A stretch of DNA of 64,000 nt, from NCBI RefSeq assembly GCF_013390595.1, contig NZ_JACAWV010000008.1, forward strand, positions 824,758-888,757, written 5' to 3'. This document shows, in pieces, positions 8,552-16,505 of the stretch; position 1 is the first letter of the stretch, and each line of letters begins with the position of its first letter. The stretch comes from Rhizobium sp. RM. GTDB lineage: Bacteria; Pseudomonadota; Alphaproteobacteria; Rhizobiales; Rhizobiaceae. The notes below the pieces were generated by a model. The model saw only the letters and a program-made list of their open reading frames with translations, made no database searches and was not told the origin of the DNA. Made by a program: the position numbers and the translations under genes.

Positions 8552-8626
8552 GCATGAAATGGGCATGTGAAGGTTCTGCTTCAGAGGCGGAAAACGCCTC
8601 TTGCCTGCCGCTGGAAAAAGGAGTTG

Positions 8627-10882
8627 TCAGCGCCGTTCCGGTTCTTCCGACCCGTTACGCAAAGCAGCGGCCGCCACCTTCTGTGTCGTCAGCGTCAGTG
8701 GAGTGGCTTCTTTCATCTTCTTGGCGATGGAGCGAATGACACGGGTCGCTTCGGCGGAAAGCGACCGCGGGCGGGTGAGCGCCGGCATCGTCTGTCCGGC
8801 GGCAGACGCGGTTGCCGCCTCGGCGGAAGGCTGCGGGCGAACCCCTGTCGGCAGCGGGTTCTGAATGCCGGGAATGGCGCGCAGCTCCATGCCCTGGTGC
8901 GCATAATCCATCAATCGCTTATAGGTCATGGCCGGAAGAGCGCCGCCGGTCATCTCGTTGGTTGGCGTGAAGTCGTCATTACCGAACCAGACAGCCGTTG
9001 TGTAGTTGCCGGTAAAGCCCACGTACCAGGCGTCACGATAGGCCTGCGATGTGCCGGTCTTGCCGCCCGACACGATGCCGTTTTCGAGCGCGCCACGCCG
9101 TGCCGTTCCCATGACCGGGATCGTCACCAGCATCTGGTTCATCTTCGAATTGGCTTCTTCGGACAACACGCGTTTGGCCGGTGGTTCATCGCGGCCGAAG
9201 TCATAGAGAACGTCACCCTCGTAATTCAGCACCTGTTCGATGCCGTGACGGCGGGACTGCATGCCGTCTGCCGGAAATACCGCGTAGGCTGTTGCCTGAT
9301 CGAGCACAGTTACTTCCGAGGTGCCAAGCGGAATGGTTTTGTCGCTGCGAAGTGGTGTCGTGACACCCATCGCCTTGGCCGTATCGACGATGACCTGCGT
9401 GCCGAGCACGTCCTTGGCCAGTCGCACAGGCACCGTGTTGTAGGATTTGGCGAGCGCCACCTGCAAAGTCACCTTGCCCGCATAGGAGCGGCCGTAGTTC
9501 TGCGGTGACCAGCCGCGCCAGGTCACGGGCGCATCGGAAATCAGTGTATCCGGCTTCATGCCCTTTTCCATGGCAGCGGAGTAGGTATAGACCTTGAAGG
9601 AAGAGCCGGGTTGGCGCATTGCCGCGGTTGCACGGTTGAACTGGCTTTCGCCGTAGTCACGACCGCCAACCATGGCGCGCAAGGCACCGCCGTTTTCGAT
9701 CATCACCATCGCGCCCTGCTTGACGCGGTAACCTTCGCCATATTCGCGCAGACCCATTTCCATCGCCTGTTCGGCGGCCTGTTGCAGGCCGGTATCGATG
9801 GTCGTGCGCACGACGACGGTATGGTCCTTGAATTTGCCCTCGGCTGCCAGACGCTGAACCTCATCGAAGGCCCAGTCGAGGAAATAATCGGGGGCCTTCA
9901 CATCGGCCCGATCGATAACGGTCGCCGGATTGCGGCGTGCCCCGATCACCTGTCCTTCGGTCATCAGGCCGCTCTGTACAAGGTTGGAAAGAACGGTGTT
10001 GGCGCGGGCGCGGGCCGCGGGAAGGTTGACGTGCGGCGCGTATTTTGCCGGTGCCTTGAAGAGGCCAGCCAGAATGACGGATTCCGCCAGCGTCACGTCG
10101 GTCAGGTTCTTGCCGAAATAGAATTGCGACGCTGCGGCCGCGCCAAAGGTGCCGCCGCCCATATAGGCGCGGTCGAGATAAAGGCTGAGAATTTCCTTCT
10201 TCGACATGTTGGTTTCGAGCCACAATGCCAGGAAGGCTTCCTTGATCTTGCGTTCCAGCGAGCGCTCATTGGTCAGGAACAGGTTTTTGGCGAGCTGTTG
10301 CGTCAGCGTCGAGCCACCCTGGACCACGCCACCGGCACGAGCGTTTTCGCTCATGGCGCGCGCCAGGCCAATGAAGTCGATGCCGAAATGCTCGAAGAAG
10401 CGCCGGTCTTCCGTCGCGAGGACGGCCTTGATGAAATGATCCGGCATCTGATCGATTGGCACGGAGCCTTCATGGATGATGCCGCGATGGCCGATCGTAT
10501 TGCCGTAACGGTCGAGGAAGGTGACGGCAAAGTCGCCACGATAACGCCAGTCCTTCTTCGTTTCCTCGAAGGCGGGCATGGCAAGCGCCAGAAGCACCAC
10601 GGAACCGGCGGTTCCAAAGGTCAGCGCATCGCCGGTCAGGTTGACGAGAAGTTTTTTCCAGCCGCGCACGTGCAGTTTGCGCGACGCAATGGTAACTTCC
10701 TCCCAGAAATCGACAAACCTCGCTGCAGCCGTCCACAGGCCCGAGTCGATGAATGAATCGATCCGAAGCAGAATGTGGCGTTTGCGTCTCGCCTGTTTCT
10801 TGTCTTTTTCTTCCTGCACCTGAAGCGAATTCCTGTTCGATGGGGCGAGCAATGCTTGACGCAGTAACCTTGCGCGGGTCAT
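8627..10882 (-). CDS. Class A penicillin-binding protein (PBP1 type)
   Basis: 751 residues. It polymerises lipid II and cross-links peptidoglycan at the outer face of the inner membrane. A basic cytoplasmic N-terminus (about 85 residues) precedes one membrane segment. A GT51 glycosyltransferase domain follows (ATEDRRFFEHFGID with the catalytic Glu; GGSTLTQQLAKNLF). The transpeptidase has SSFK (active-site Ser), SYN and KTGTSQ. The C-terminal tail is Ala/Pro-rich. I keep ATG 10882; GTG 10819 with AGGA upstream is an alternative. From memory the matching A. tumefaciens gene is the non-essential PBP1b2 (Atu0931). A palindrome at 10910-10926 lies in its upstream region. Confidence 0.93.
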   Translation of the reverse strand: MTRARLLRQALLAPSNRNSLQVQEEKDKKQARRKRHILLRIDSFIDSGLWTAAARFVDFWEEVTIASRKLHVRGWKKLLVNLTGDALTFGTAGSVVLLALAMPAFEETKKDWRYRGDFAVTFLDRYGNTIGHRGIIHEGSVPIDQMPDHFIKAVLATEDRRFFEHFGIDFIGLARAMSENARAGGVVQGGSTLTQQLAKNLFLTNERSLERKIKEAFLALWLETNMSKKEILSLYLDRAYMGGGTFGAAAASQFYFGKNLTDVTLAESVILAGLFKAPAKYAPHVNLPAARARANTVLSNLVQSGLMTEGQVIGARRNPATVIDRADVKAPDYFLDWAFDEVQRLAAEGKFKDHTVVVRTTIDTGLQQAAEQAMEMGLREYGEGYRVKQGAMVMIENGGALRAMVGGRDYGESQFNRATAAMRQPGSSFKVYTYSAAMEKGMKPDTLISDAPVTWRGWSPQNYGRSYAGKVTLQVALAKSYNTVPVRLAKDVLGTQVIVDTAKAMGVTTPLRSDKTIPLGTSEVTVLDQATAYAVFPADGMQSRRHGIEQVLNYEGDVLYDFGRDEPPAKRVLSEEANSKMNQMLVTIPVMGTARRGALENGIVSGGKTGTSQAYRDAWYVGFTGNYTTAVWFGNDDFTPTNEMTGGALPAMTYKRLMDYAHQGMELRAIPGIQNPLPTGVRPQPSAEAATASAAGQTMPALTRPRSLSAEATRVIRSIAKKMKEATPLTLTTQKVAAAALRNGSEEPERR

Positions 10883-10909
10883 TCCTCATCACCACTCTGC
10901 CGGAATTAA

Positions 10910-10926
10910 GGAATATCTTATATTCC
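10910..10926. promoter_or_regulatory. 17-base palindrome in divergent promoter region
   Basis: GGAATAT-CTT-ATATTCC has perfect seven-base arms and lies midway between the PBP gene start (10882, minus) and the YcgN-like gene (10971, plus). It could be an operator for either or both. The cognate regulator is unknown. Confidence 0.4.
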
Positions 10927-10970
10927 AGCCGATTGCGATACGACAAACGGGCTAAGCTATGCGTAGCCTG

Positions 10971-11468
10971 ATGGATCAAAATGAGACGAAAATGTTAACG
11001 ATAAATGATGCCCCGTTCTGGAAAACCAAAACGCTGGAGCAAATGACCGGCGAGGAATGGGAAAGCCTGTGCGATGGCTGCGGGCTCTGTTGTCTCAACA
11101 AGCTGGAAGATTGGGACACCGGTGAAGTCGTCTTCACCTCGGTGCGATGTCAGTTGCTGGATGGCGAGAGCTGTCGTTGCTCCGACTATGAAAATCGCCG
11201 CGCCACAGTGCCCGATTGCATCCAGCTTGACCTGAAGAAAGTGGATGAGATTGGCTGGCTTCCGCCGACCTGCGCCTACGCGCTGGTGCGGGATGGCAAG
11301 GATCTTTACTGGTGGCACTATCTGGTTTCCGGCGATACGGAAACGGTCCATCAGGCAGGCATTTCCGCACGCGGTCGCACCGTCAGCGAAACGGACGTCG
11401 ATGTTGACGACTTTGAGGATTATGTGGTCGATTGGCCGCTGACGGTGGGTGAGAAAGACGAAGACTGA
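10971..11468 (+). CDS. YcgN-like cysteine cluster protein (UPF0260)
   Basis: 165 residues. The N-terminal [25 protein letters not shown] and the cluster [11 protein letters not shown], with further Cys in [23 protein letters not shown] and PPTCAY, match the YcgN/UPF0260 family, part of the YkgJ-like zinc- or iron-chelating group. The function is unknown. The start is uncertain: ATG 10959, 10971 and 10992 are in frame and none has a strong Shine-Dalgarno. It is divergent from the PBP gene. The C-terminus is very acidic. Confidence 0.85.
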   Translation: MDQNETKMLTINDAPFWKTKTLEQMTGEEWESLCDGCGLCCLNKLEDWDTGEVVFTSVRCQLLDGESCRCSDYENRRATVPDCIQLDLKKVDEIGWLPPTCAYALVRDGKDLYWWHYLVSGDTETVHQAGISARGRTVSETDVDVDDFEDYVVDWPLTVGEKDED

Positions 11469-11570
11469 CGGGAAACCCGCTTGGCCCTAATCCTGCCCCA
11501 TGGTTTTCCTAGGCCGTAGGTCATTCTGGCAAAAAAGTCCGCGAACGACGGACAAGGGACATCAAAACGC

Positions 11571-12398
11571 ATGCGCTATCGGCTGACTGCCACGGTTTTA
11601 TCCTGTCTGGTTCTTGCGGGTACCTCACCCCATGCCGCATCTGCTCAGCAGCCAAAACCGCAGGCTTTCGAATGCACGCTTGTCACGTCGATTGAGACCG
11701 GCGCAGTCATCAACCAGCAAGGCGCCTGTGATCAGCGCGTCGCACCTGCCTCCACCTTCAAGGTGCCGCTGGCTGTCATCGGCTTCGATAGCGGCATTCT
11801 GCAGGATGAGAAAACACCCGCTTGGGACTGGAAGCCGGGCATTGAAGCGCGCGCTGAGGATCGCAAGACGGTTGATCCGACCATGTGGGAACAGGATTCG
11901 GTGCTGTGGTATTCGCGGGAATTGACCCGCAGGCTCGGTCCCGAAAAATTTGCAGCCTATGTAAAGCGACTGGGCTACGGCAATGCCGACGTATCGGGTG
12001 ATCCCGGCAAGGACAATGGCCTTACCCACTCCTGGCTCGGCTCGTCGCTGACCATTTCTCCTGTCGAGCAGGTGGGCTTTCTTCGCCGTCTTCTGGCGGG
12101 CAACCTGCCGATTTCGCGTGACGCGCAAGCCAAGACCCGTGCGCTTGTTCCAGTGTTTGACGCACCGGAAAGCTGGAAGGTGCATGGCAAGACCGGAAGC
12201 GGCGTGATGCGTGATGCCAACGGTAATCCCGATAACAACCGTCCCTTCGGCTGGTTTGTCGGCTGGGCGGAACGCGAAGGTCAGCATATCGTTTTCGCCC
12301 GCTTGCAGGTTTCCGACAAGCCATCGACGGAACCGCTAGGGCCACTTGTTCGCGATGCTTTCCTGCGTGATGTCCCACGCCTGGCCGTGCACCGGTGA
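11571..12398 (+). CDS. Class D (OXA-type) beta-lactamase, first copy
   Basis: 275 residues with a Sec signal peptide (cleavage near ASAQ, residue 25). Class D motifs are visible: STFK (Ser61, Lys64, the carbamylated general base), YGN (136-138), Trp155 and KTG (207-209). The second motif reads S110-V-L112 where most OXA enzymes have S-x-V. That Val packs against the carbamylated Lys, so hydrolysis may be altered. A periplasmic penicillin hydrolase is expected, although some class D-like proteins only bind beta-lactams. It is a lone gene after the YcgN-like gene with no adjacent AmpR. It is a paralogue of the gene at 60260. Confidence 0.88.
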   Translation: MRYRLTATVLSCLVLAGTSPHAASAQQPKPQAFECTLVTSIETGAVINQQGACDQRVAPASTFKVPLAVIGFDSGILQDEKTPAWDWKPGIEARAEDRKTVDPTMWEQDSVLWYSRELTRRLGPEKFAAYVKRLGYGNADVSGDPGKDNGLTHSWLGSSLTISPVEQVGFLRRLLAGNLPISRDAQAKTRALVPVFDAPESWKVHGKTGSGVMRDANGNPDNNRPFGWFVGWAEREGQHIVFARLQVSDKPSTEPLGPLVRDAFLRDVPRLAVHR

Positions 12399-12440
12399 CC
12401 GCCTGGATGGCAATCCGACTATAAAATGAGGAGGGCCATG

Positions 12441-13046
12441 ATGAACGCTTCCAACGAGATCATTGCCCTCTATACCGACCACGCCGCTGATTTCGACGCC
12501 CAGCGAGGGCGCGGGCTGGCCGAAAAAACCTGGCTCGACAGGTTCCTTTCTCTTTTGCCCGCAAATGGCTCCATTCTCGATATCGGCTGCGGGGCGGGTG
12601 ATCCCATCGCGCGCTACTTTATCGAAAGCGGATATGAGGTGACCGGGATCGACGCTTCCGGCCCGCTGATTGCCCTTTGCCGGACCCGTTTTCCGGATAG
12701 CCTTTGGGCTATCGCCGATATGCGCGACCTGGCGCTTGGCCGGCGCTTCGATGGCCTGATTGCCTGGCATAGTTTTTTCCATCTGACGGTGGAAGATCAG
12801 CGGCATATGTTCGATGTGTTTCGCAGGCACGCCAGTCCCGGCGCGGCGCTGATGTTTACGGCAGGCCCAGAACACGGCGAGGCAATCGGGCTCTTTCAGG
12901 GTAAGCCGCTCTACCATGCAAGCCTTGCCCGCAGCGAATATGAAAGCCTTTTGTCACAGCATGATTTTCGTTTGGTGGATCATGTTGAAAATGACCCCGA
13001 TTGCGGTGGCGCGACGGTGTTTTTGGCAAAATGTAAAAACGGCTGA
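12441..13046 (+). CDS. Class I SAM-dependent methyltransferase
   Basis: About 201 residues from ATG 12441, six bases after AGGAGG (12429-12434); ATG 12438 and 12426 are alternatives. The SAM-binding Rossmann motif I is ILDIGCGAGDPIARYF, motif II VTGIDAS and the post-II acidic motif AIADMRDL. The substrate is not predictable; this small form resembles ubiquinone/menaquinone- or trans-aconitate-type methyltransferases. It sits between the beta-lactamase and the copper module, whose promoter begins just after its stop. Confidence 0.85.
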   Translation: MNASNEIIALYTDHAADFDAQRGRGLAEKTWLDRFLSLLPANGSILDIGCGAGDPIARYFIESGYEVTGIDASGPLIALCRTRFPDSLWAIADMRDLALGRRFDGLIAWHSFFHLTVEDQRHMFDVFRRHASPGAALMFTAGPEHGEAIGLFQGKPLYHASLARSEYESLLSQHDFRLVDHVENDPDCGGATVFLAKCKNG

Positions 13047-13053
13047 TCGGGCC

Positions 13054-13084
13054 TTGACCTTCCCATGATGGGAAGCATTACATG
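13054..13084 (+). promoter_or_regulatory. HmrR/CueR-type promoter of copA
   Basis: -35 TTGACC (13054-13059), a 19-base spacer and -10 TACATG (13079-13084). The spacer region carries the dyad ACCTTCCCATGATGGGAAGC (13057-13076), a good match to CueR/HmrR operators. The long spacer is diagnostic of MerR-family Cu(I) activation. Confidence 0.8.
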
Positions 13085-13161
13085 GGGTATGCCGAGCAGG
13101 ACTGCTAAGCGGTTTCGTGACACGGCATGCTGCAACAAAGCTCCTCGAAAGGGGAATTCCC

Positions 13162-15723
13162 ATGAACGAGACAGTCAGACACCCCAGCGCCCATGCACAC
13201 TCCCATGAGCCGGTTTCCATCCCCGTTGAAGGCATGACATGCGCATCCTGTGTGCGTCGCGTCGAGACCGCAGCGGCGAAAGTGCCGGGCGTTGCGGCGA
13301 GTTCGGTCAATTTTGCCACCAAAAAGCTGACGGTTGAACCGGCAGAGGGTTTTTCGGCAAAGACGTTAGGCGCAGCAATCAAGAAGATTGGTTATGAAGT
13401 CGCCCCGGAACGTCACGAATTTTCCGTCGAAGGACTGAAAAGCGCGGTGGATGCTGATCGTCTGAAGGGAATTCTGACCGCAATCGCGACGACTTTTTCT
13501 GCGGACGTGGACCTGGCAAACGGCAAGGTCTTCGTTGACGGTATTGGTGGACGTCGCGAACGCGACATGCTGGTAGAAACGGCAAAGACCGCCGGATTTG
13601 TCTTGCGGGCGCCTATGGCGGCACATCACCATTCCCATTCTGAGCGCGCCCATCATCCAGATGCGGGCGGCGGTCACGATCATATGCGTCACGCCGGTGA
13701 GGAGGGTGTGCTGAAGCGCGATCTGACGATTGCCGCCATACTCACTGCGCCGCTGTTCGTGCTGGAAATGGGTGGGCATCTTTATGAACCGATGCACCAC
13801 TGGCTGATGGGCATCATCGACACACAAAATCTCTATTACCTCTATTTCCTGCTGGCGACGGCGGTGATCTTCGGGCCAGGCTTGCGGTTCCTGAGAGCCG
13901 GTTTCCCGGCTTTGTTGCGCGGTGCGCCGGAAATGAACTCGCTGGTGGCACTCGGCGTCACCGCAGCCTATCTCTACTCGGCCGTTGTGACCTTTGCGCC
14001 ATCGCTTCTGCCTGAAGAGGCGCACTATGTTTATTACGAAGCCGCGACTGTCATCGTGACGTTGATCCTGACTGGTCGTTTGCTGGAAGCCCGCGCCAGC
14101 GGCAAGACCGGCGATGCCATTCGCAAACTGGCAAGCCTGCAGGCCAAGGCTGCGCGTGTCGAACGCGACGGCAAGACGCTCGAGATTGCACCGGAAGATG
14201 TGCGGGAAGGTGATATCGTCGTCATTCGTCCGGGCGAACGGCTGGCGGTGGATGGCGAGGTCATCGAAGGATCGTCCTATGTCGACGAATCGATGATTTC
14301 CGGCGAACCGGTGCCGGTTGAAAAACTTGCCGGTGCGAAAGTTGTCGGTGGTACGATCAACAAGACAGGTGCCTTCAAGTTTCGCGCCACCAAGGTTGGT
14401 GCCGACACGATGCTGGCGCAGATTATCCGCATGGTCGAGGAAGCGCAGGGCTCGAAACTGCCGATCCAGTTGCTGGTTGACCGTGTGACTGCGCTGTTCG
14501 TGCCGGTGGTGATCGCCATTGCTGTTCTGACCTTTGCAGTCTGGGCGATCTTTGGTCCGGAACCCGCCTATAGCTTCGCTCTGGTCAATGCGGTTGCCGT
14601 CCTCATCATCGCATGCCCATGCGCCATGGGCCTGGCCACACCGACCTCGATCATGGTCGGAACCGGTCGCGCCGCTGAACTTGGCGTGCTTTTCCGCAAG
14701 GGACAGGCACTGCAGGAACTGCGCTCGGCAAACATCGTCGTGGTCGACAAGACCGGGACCATTACCAAAGGCCGTCCTGAATTGACCGATCTGGTCGTTG
14801 CTGACGGTTTTGAGGAAAACGAGGTTCTGACGCTGGTTGCAGCCGTGGAGGCCCACTCGGAACATCCAATAGCCGAAGCCATCGTCAAGGCGGCGGAGGA
14901 GCGGCAGCTGTTGGGCCCGGAGGGACTCGAACCCCAAACTGTTGAGAGCTTTGAGAGCGTGACAGGCTATGGCATTGCGGCCATCGTCAACGGCCGCAGG
15001 GTCGAGGTGGGTGCAGACAGATATATGACCAGGCTTGGGCTTGCTGTCGATGCCTTTACCAATGCGGCCGCAAGGATGGGTGATGAAGGCAAGACACCGC
15101 TTTACGCCGCCATTGATGGCAAGCTCGCCGGTGCCATGGCTGTGGCCGATCCGCTGAAGCCATCGAGCGTCAGTGCCATCAAGGCTCTGCAGGACATGGA
15201 CATCGAGGTTGTGATGGTGACGGGCGACAATGCGCGAACAGCAAATGCCATCGCCAGACAGGTCGGGATCGACAAGGTGGTGGCCGAGGTGTTGCCGGAA
15301 GGCAAGGTAAAAGCAATCCACACGCTGCGCGAAGGTGGAAAGACGGTGGCCTTTGTCGGAGATGGTATCAACGATGCGCCGGCACTGGCCGAGGCCGATA
15401 TCGGCATTGCCATTGGTACCGGCACTGACGTTGCGATTGAAAGCGCGGATGTTGTTCTGGTCGGCGGCGATCTGACTGGCGCGGTCAATGCCGTCGAGAT
15501 GAGCCGGGCGACGATCCGCAATATCAAGGAGAACCTGTTCTGGGCGTTTGGTTACAACGTGGCGCTGATCCCCGTTGCCGCCGGAGTTCTTTATCCGGCC
15601 TTCGGCATTACCTTGTCGCCGATGATCGGCGCAGGCGCCATGGCGCTTTCCAGCGTGTTCGTGCTGGCCAATGCCCTTCGGCTCAAAACGGCCAGAGTTT
15701 CTGCAAAGGAGGCAACGGCATGA
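13162..15723 (+). CDS. copA: Cu(I)-exporting P1B-type ATPase
   Basis: 853 residues from ATG 13162, with AAGGGG seven bases upstream. It pumps Cu(I) out of the cytoplasm. The first heavy-metal domain has MTCASC (Cys27, Cys30). A second ferredoxin-like domain (about residues 78-145) has lost its CxxC. A His-rich stretch (about 150-180) leads into eight membrane helices with the ion-site CPC (485-487). Catalytic motifs are DKTGT (phospho-Asp529), SEHPIAEA and GDGINDAPAL. It overlaps hmrR by four bases (ATGA). In rhizobia this protein is also called ActP. Its promoter has an HmrR box, so copper should induce the operon. Confidence 0.95.
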   Translation: MNETVRHPSAHAHSHEPVSIPVEGMTCASCVRRVETAAAKVPGVAASSVNFATKKLTVEPAEGFSAKTLGAAIKKIGYEVAPERHEFSVEGLKSAVDADRLKGILTAIATTFSADVDLANGKVFVDGIGGRRERDMLVETAKTAGFVLRAPMAAHHHSHSERAHHPDAGGGHDHMRHAGEEGVLKRDLTIAAILTAPLFVLEMGGHLYEPMHHWLMGIIDTQNLYYLYFLLATAVIFGPGLRFLRAGFPALLRGAPEMNSLVALGVTAAYLYSAVVTFAPSLLPEEAHYVYYEAATVIVTLILTGRLLEARASGKTGDAIRKLASLQAKAARVERDGKTLEIAPEDVREGDIVVIRPGERLAVDGEVIEGSSYVDESMISGEPVPVEKLAGAKVVGGTINKTGAFKFRATKVGADTMLAQIIRMVEEAQGSKLPIQLLVDRVTALFVPVVIAIAVLTFAVWAIFGPEPAYSFALVNAVAVLIIACPCAMGLATPTSIMVGTGRAAELGVLFRKGQALQELRSANIVVVDKTGTITKGRPELTDLVVADGFEENEVLTLVAAVEAHSEHPIAEAIVKAAEERQLLGPEGLEPQTVESFESVTGYGIAAIVNGRRVEVGADRYMTRLGLAVDAFTNAAARMGDEGKTPLYAAIDGKLAGAMAVADPLKPSSVSAIKALQDMDIEVVMVTGDNARTANAIARQVGIDKVVAEVLPEGKVKAIHTLREGGKTVAFVGDGINDAPALAEADIGIAIGTGTDVAIESADVVLVGGDLTGAVNAVEMSRATIRNIKENLFWAFGYNVALIPVAAGVLYPAFGITLSPMIGAGAMALSSVFVLANALRLKTARVSAKEATA

Positions 15724-16142
15724 ATATCGGACAGGCATCGGATGCGTCCGGCGTTTCGGCCAAGATGATCCGTTATTACGAACAGATCGGCCTCGTTACC
15801 CCGGCCGCCCGCACGGGGAACAATTATCGGGTCTACGGCGAGCAGGACGTTCACAACCTGCGCTTCATCAAGCGCGCCCGCACACTCGGATTCTCGCTTG
15901 AAGAGACAGAGACGCTGCTGAAACTCTGGCAGGATAAAAGCCGTGAGAGCGCCGCTGTGAAGGACATTGCTCTTGCCCATGTCGCTGATCTCGAACGCAA
16001 GATCGCCGAGATGAAGGGCATGGTGAAGACGCTTTCGCATCTCGCCCATTGCTGCGGCGGTGACCATCGGCCGGATTGTCCCATTCTCGACGATCTGGCT
16101 GGCATTGAATCGGTGCACCACAGCTCAGCGAAAACCGCTTGA
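15720..16142 (+). CDS. hmrR: MerR-family copper-responsive activator (HmrR/CueR)
   Basis: 140 residues. An N-terminal MerR helix-turn-helix (MNIGQASDASGVSAKMIRYYEQIGLV) leads to a coiled-coil dimer helix and a C-terminal metal loop CCGGDHRPDCPI. The conserved Cys pair in that loop is typical of Cu(I) sensors CueR/HmrR and distinguishes it from SoxR, which binds a 2Fe-2S cluster through four Cys. It is in one operon with copA. Its TGA stop (16140-16142) lies inside the -35 region of the copZ promoter. It should activate both this promoter and the one at 13054. Confidence 0.92.
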   Translation: MNIGQASDASGVSAKMIRYYEQIGLVTPAARTGNNYRVYGEQDVHNLRFIKRARTLGFSLEETETLLKLWQDKSRESAAVKDIALAHVADLERKIAEMKGMVKTLSHLAHCCGGDHRPDCPILDDLAGIESVHHSSAKTA

Positions 16143-16162
16143 CCTTGCCACTATGGCAAGGT
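16139..16162 (+). promoter_or_regulatory. HmrR/CueR-type operator of copZ
   Basis: -35 TTGACC (16139-16144) overlaps a perfect palindrome with arms ACCTTGCCA (16142-16150) and TGGCAAGGT (16154-16162) around CTA. The -10 is not obvious. It allows copZ expression independently of the copA transcript. Confidence 0.75.
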
Positions 16163-16199
16163 GCACAACCACAAAAGACAATCCTCACTGGAGAAGACC

Positions 16200-16397
16200 A
16201 TGACCACCACGTTCCTCGTGCCTGATATGACCTGCGACCATTGCGAAAAGACCGTACGTGGTGCCCTCGCCGAAGCACTGCCTGGCAGCTCGGTCAACAT
16301 CGACCTCGCTGCCCACACAGTCACCGTCGCCGGTGATGCGGCAAAAGCGGAAGATGCAATTCGCGACGTGGGTTACTCGCCGGAACGAGCTGCTTGA
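16200..16397 (+). CDS. copZ: Cytoplasmic copper chaperone (CopZ-like HMA domain)
   Basis: 65 residues from ATG 16200, with GGAGAAG upstream. A single heavy-metal-associated domain of ferredoxin-like fold has the Cu(I) site MTCDHC. The sequence FLVPDMTCDHCEKTVRGAL followed by SVNIDLAAHTVTV is standard. It should deliver Cu(I) to CopA and HmrR. It has its own HmrR box and a terminator at 16403-16419, giving a two-promoter copper unit. Confidence 0.93.
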   Translation: MTTTFLVPDMTCDHCEKTVRGALAEALPGSSVNIDLAAHTVTVAGDAAKAEDAIRDVGYSPERAA

Positions 16398-16402
16398 AAC
16401 TG

Positions 16403-16419
16403 GCAGGCAGCATGCCTGC
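16403..16419 (+). terminator. Hairpin after copZ
   Basis: Arms GCAGGCA and TGCCTGC with a three-base loop, starting six bases after the copZ stop and followed by a modest T-containing tail (TTCATT). The weak U tract makes efficiency uncertain. Confidence 0.5.
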
Positions 16420-16440
16420 TTCATTGATCAGAAATGTCGC

Positions 16441-16471
16441 TTGACCTCAACTGCGCTTGAGGTTCTAGTTT
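16441..16471 (+). promoter_or_regulatory. SoxR-type promoter/operator for the MFS gene
   Basis: -35 TTGACC (16441-16446), a 19-base spacer and -10 TAGTTT (16466-16471). The dyad CCTCAACTGCGCTTGAGG is at 16445-16462. Over 26 bases it is identical to the promoter of the VOC gene. The downstream start is at 16506. Confidence 0.78.
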
Positions 16472-16505
16472 GCCCGCCGTATCGAAAAACAGAAAGGATA
16501 CGGCA

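Noticed and set aside
8567..9508. 313-codon plus-strand ORF opposite the PBP gene
   Set aside because: It lies antisense to the transpeptidase domain, whose motifs are intact, and its product has no domain features.
13366..15738. Long minus-strand ORF of 790 codons opposite copA
   Set aside because: It is antisense to a complete, motif-rich P1B ATPase. Its product is low in hydrophobic structure and matches no family; long antisense frames are common in high-GC genes.
15720..16142. MerR regulator as SoxR for the nearby SoxR-type promoter
   Set aside because: Its C-terminal loop CCGGDHRPDCPI is that of copper sensors, and it is co-transcribed with copA. SoxR has a four-Cys cluster-binding pattern.
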